From Thermoplasmata archaeon (GTDB lineage Archaea > Thermoplasmatota > Thermoplasmata > Thermoplasmatales > Thermoplasmataceae): a stretch of DNA of 7,323 bases. A program made the translations under genes and the position numbers. The notes under the pieces were generated by a model that searched no databases, had not been told where the DNA came from, and worked only from the letters and a program-made list of their open reading frames with translations. Shown piece after piece: positions 5,604-7,323 of the stretch. How positions within the stretch are numbered: position 1 is the first letter of the stretch; the number at the start of each line of letters is the position of its first letter. The stretch lies in assembly GCA_021826835.1 (NCBI GenBank), contig JAKAYH010000108.1, positions 1-7,323 of the forward strand, written 5' to 3'.

Positions 5604-6215
5604 TTAATATTGCGAAAGGAATTCCTCAACAATTTTAAAAAACTCATCAGGCTTATCGAGGTAAACTGGGTGGCTGGCACCCTTTACCACTTTCAGTGTG
5701 CTTTTGTGATCCCTGAGTATTCTATCCTTAACATTTGAAAGTGGGGATACGCTGTCGTTTTCACCCCATATGAATAGTTTTTGTAAGGTGATGTCCTCCA
5801 TGGGAATATCATTAAACCACGCGGGCCCTACAAGTATAATTTTCTCGAATTTCTCCGGATAGAGTAAGGCACTCCATAGCGCCATGCCTCCACCCATTGA
5901 AGGGCCAAGGAGGACAGATTTTGTTATTTTAAGACAATCCATCAATTCTTTCACAAAATACTTTGCGTTGCTGACATCACCCCGCTTAATGCTGAATTCT
6001 TCGATATCTTCGGAATTTCCAAAGCCCGGATAATCCGGAGCATAAACTGAGAAACCAAGGTCATTAAACCTTTGGAAAGCCCCTATGTCCAACCAGTTTT
6101 TTGATGAGAAAGCATATCCGTGCAGTAAAATTATGTTCTTGCTTGAACCGTCAACCTTCGATTCCCTTAAAAATAAGTTCTTTCCTTTCAATTTTATACT
6201 ATCTTCGGCTACCAT
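5604..6215 (-). CDS. Alpha/beta hydrolase, ABHD14/CIB-like
   Basis: 203 residues, a compact alpha/beta-hydrolase with no signal peptide and almost no lid. The oxyanion region is IILLHGYAFSSKNW (28-41), followed by YAPDYPGFGNSE (58-69). The nucleophile elbow is GPSMGGG (104-110) with Ser106. The acid is Asp154 in IWGENDSVSP, and the base His182 lies in GASHPVYLDKPDEF. The pieces LHGxxFSSxxW, the GFGNS turn and the GAxHPxYLDKPxEF ending are the pattern of the ABHD14 (CCG1-interacting factor B) branch, whose physiological substrates are poorly known, so no substrate is assigned. The ATG at 6215 is the first in frame. A TATA-like ATAAAATTA at 6261-6269 predicts a leader of about 24 nt containing a weak GTGGT. 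It stands alone, facing the dehydrogenase relic. Confidence 0.9.
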   Translation of the reverse strand: MVAEDSIKLKGKNLFLRESKVDGSSKNIILLHGYAFSSKNWLDIGAFQRFNDLGFSVYAPDYPGFGNSEDIEEFSIKRGDVSNAKYFVKELMDCLKITKSVLLGPSMGGGMALWSALLYPEKFEKIILVGPAWFNDIPMEDITLQKLFIWGENDSVSPLSNVKDRILRDHKSTLKVVKGASHPVYLDKPDEFFKIVEEFLSQY

Positions 6216-6583
6216 TCTACCACTGTAATGTACATTGTAAACAGAGACATTACCTTTTCTTAATTTTATGTTTACAAAAATACATAATTTTAGGGTTAGC
6301 CTTCCCGTAAATATGGCATAGAATTAATTGCAGATCTTAGAAGGCTGCCTAAATATTTTCCAAAGAAACCATGTCATAATCCTTGCGTATTTTCAAATCT
6401 TCTAATGATTTTCCTGTGAGATCAAATACATTTAATAAATTTTTCAAAAGGCCGTCAAGGAAGATAAGTAAAATGACAGGCGTGAATTCTACAAAGATGA
6501 AACTATTTTTGTGCAATCTTCGTATGCATGGCTGAAAAATCTTATCCGCGTCCCTAGGAATTTTTATTGGTATAATTCTTTAC

Positions 6584-6625
6584 AACTAAGATTTCAGTTT
6601 AGGTCCCTTAGTTAGTTACCTAAAC
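6584..6625. repeat. Two interleaved perfect inverted repeats (pseudoknot-compatible)
   Basis: AACTAAG (6584-6590) pairs with CTTAGTT (6607-6613), and GTTTAGGT (6597-6604) pairs with ACCTAAAC (6618-6625). The arms interleave in the order 1-2-1'-2', the topology of an H-type pseudoknot with linkers of 6, 2 and 4 nt. Both stems are perfect, on either strand. Transcription across this stretch is not established. Confidence 0.4.
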
Positions 6626-6635
6626 GATTCTAAAG

Positions 6636-6693
6636 CATAGTTCTTCCAACTATGGATTTAAATACCAACAGAACCCTTAATTCCTATCCATAG
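6636..6693. repeat. Hairpin and mutually exclusive alternative stem around a TATA-like box
   Basis: CATAGTT (6636-6642) and AACTATG (6648-6654) form a perfect 7-bp hairpin with a 5-nt loop. CTATGGAT (6650-6657) can instead pair with ATCCATAG (6686-6693), 8 bp perfect; the two stems share 6650-6654 and exclude each other. A palindromic TATA-like TTTAAA (6658-6663, within ATTTAAATACC) lies between them, so the dyads could also be operators beside a promoter of unknown direction. Confidence 0.4.
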
Positions 6694-6821
6694 GGAAAGG
6701 TTATTGAGTGTTACATTAGAAAATTTTGCCCAGCGAATCTTAATAGCAAGGCCAGAAGGCAATCGACCAGTTAGTTTCACAATCATAAAAAATTCAAAAA
6801 ATGATTCTCCCTGAAAGCGGG

Positions 6822-6829
6822 TATTTAAG
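6822..6829 (+). promoter_or_regulatory. Possible distal TATA box of the CoADR-like gene
   Basis: TATTTAAG preceded by purine-rich GAAAGCGGG resembles an archaeal BRE-TATA unit. It would start a transcript near 6850, giving a leader of about 30 nt that contains the 7-codon frame at 6870-6893 overlapping the main start. Confidence 0.4.
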
Positions 6830-6850
6830 AATAAAAGTTATGCTGGCAGA

Positions 6851-6858
6851 TTTTTTAA
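6851..6858 (+). promoter_or_regulatory. Proximal TATA box of the CoADR-like gene
   Basis: TTTTTTAA is centred 26 bp upstream of the ATG at 6881, the spacing for a leaderless transcript and the same as for the HmoA-like gene. Leaderless starts fit the lack of a Shine-Dalgarno sequence immediately before this ATG. Confidence 0.5.
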
Positions 6859-6880
6859 GGCAAGATATCATGGTGCAGTT

Positions 6881-7323
6881 ATGCGACTCGTAATAATAGG
6901 TGGCGGAGCAGCAGGTATGGCAGCTGCGTCAAAGGCTAAAAGGATAAAAAAAGACATGGATGTGCTTGTTATAGAGAAAGAGAGTTTTGTATCATATGCA
7001 GAATGCGGCATCCCTTACTATCTAAGCGGATATTTTGATGACTATAAAAAATTACTACACTATCCCATTGAGGAATTTACAGAGAAAAGAGGTATAGATA
7101 TAATGCAGAATGTCTCAGTCAAAAAAATTATTCCTTCAGAAAACTCAGTAGTCTTAGACAATAATAAAACCATAGGATATGATTACCTCGTTATTGCAAC
7201 AGGAGCGTCTGCCATTGGGCACACTTTTGGAAATATTGATCAAGTATTTACACTTCGAACTCTGGAAAGTGCTATAAGTGTTAAAAATAAGATGAGGGGA
7301 AAGCAGATGTGCGTAATTGGAGA
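6881..7323 (+). CDS. CoA-disulfide reductase / NADH oxidase-type flavoprotein, N-terminal part
   Basis: 147 codons are present before the window ends; relatives run to about 440 residues. The N-terminal FAD-binding motif GGGAAG (7-12) lies in MRLVIIGGGAAGMAAASKAK. The acidic end of the second strand is VIEKE (30-34). The signature SYAECGIPYYLSG (38-50) contains the single redox-active Cys42 that defines the CoA-disulfide reductase / NADH oxidase / peroxidase group, as opposed to the CxxxxC disulfide reductases. YDYLVIATGA (100-109) is the second FAD motif, and KQMCVIGE at the edge begins the NAD(P)H-binding motif. The enzyme uses NAD(P)H to reduce CoA disulfide or related disulfides/polysulfide, or O2; which one cannot be told from this half. 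The start follows a TATA box by 26 bp. An out-of-frame ATG at 6870 is not used for this protein. Confidence 0.92.
   Translation, partial: MRLVIIGGGAAGMAAASKAKRIKKDMDVLVIEKESFVSYAECGIPYYLSGYFDDYKKLLHYPIEEFTEKRGIDIMQNVSVKKIIPSENSVVLDNNKTIGYDYLVIATGASAIGHTFGNIDQVFTLRTLESAISVKNKMRGKQMCVIG

Larger units (their letters stand above)
6216..6880. other. Gene-poor intergenic region with inverted repeats and open but unrecognised frames
   Basis: No convincing gene in 665 bp. Three frames stay open without a good start. On the minus strand, 6349-6579 spans 76 codons (centre IRRLHKNSFIFVEFTPVILL) without an early ATG. On the plus strand, 6472-6615 spans 47 codons and overlaps it. Also on the plus strand, 6704-6814 spans 36 codons from TTG, with purine-rich GGGAAAGG just upstream. 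Frames this long are expected now and then in AT-rich DNA. The notable content is the inverted-repeat cluster at 6584-6693 and the TATA-like elements before the flavoprotein gene. Confidence 0.5.

Noticed and set aside
6101..6310. Plus-strand ORF over the hydrolase start region
   Set aside because: It overlaps the N-terminus of the hydrolase on the opposite strand, and its Cys/Leu/Tyr-rich product resembles no protein.
6349..6579. Minus-strand 76-codon open frame (and the overlapping plus-strand 47-codon frame at 6472-6615)
   Set aside because: There is no ATG near the beginning, no recognised motif, and the two frames occupy the same DNA. A rough estimate of stop-codon frequency makes one such frame plausible by chance in this region.
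6704..6814. TTG-started 36-codon frame with GGGAAAGG upstream
   Set aside because: The start context is acceptable, but the peptide is short, unrecognised, and stops before the flavoprotein promoter elements.
1..7323. CRISPR array, insertion sequence ends, toxin-antitoxin or defence genes
   Set aside because: No regularly spaced repeats, transposase motifs or known defence domains were seen on either strand.

Overview
The window looks like an ordinary chromosomal segment of an AT-rich archaeon, most likely a member of the Thermoplasmatales (Thermoplasma / Ferroplasma / Cuniculiplasma type). The main evidence is the nicotinate phosphoribosyltransferase, which reads like the Thermoplasma acidophilum enzyme with its C-terminal zinc-knuckle module. 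Supporting this are TATA-like boxes about 26 bp upstream of ATG codons (leaderless transcription), a tRNA-Leu without an encoded CCA, and AGA/AGG- and ATA-rich codon use. The taxonomic call is inference from the sequence alone.

Layout. 1-409 (-): N-terminus of an MMPL/RND-type membrane exporter. 596-680 (+): tRNA-Leu(CAG). 681-1066: AT-rich and gene-poor, with one hairpin plus T-run. 1067-1201 (-): doubtful 44-residue ORF overlapping the end of the next gene. 1188-1505 (-): HmoA/IsdG-like antibiotic-biosynthesis-monooxygenase-fold protein, divergent from 1635-2090 (+), a cyclophilin peptidyl-prolyl isomerase. The cyclophilin runs tail to tail, with a 7-bp overlap, into a three-gene leftward operon. 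In transcription order that operon is cysS (5139-3778), nicotinamidase pncA (3809-3240) and nicotinate phosphoribosyltransferase pncB (3253-2084), each overlapping the next. 5244-5468 (+): decayed fragment of a malate/lactate dehydrogenase. 5604-6215 (-): small alpha/beta hydrolase of the ABHD14/CIB type. 6216-6880: gene-poor, with a cluster of perfect inverted repeats including a pseudoknot-compatible pair. 6881-7323 (+): N-terminus of a CoA-disulfide reductase / NADH oxidase-type flavoprotein.

Functionally, pncA and pncB form a complete nicotinamide-to-nicotinate-mononucleotide salvage branch that is translationally coupled behind cysteinyl-tRNA synthetase. The flanking genes include two with redox or heme links (the HmoA-like protein and the CoADR-like flavoprotein). 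I see no CRISPR array, intact insertion sequence, defence system or biosynthetic cluster. The most notable points are the Cys-to-Asp change at a zinc-ligand position of cysteinyl-tRNA synthetase, the dehydrogenase relic, and the structured intergenic block near 6584-6693.
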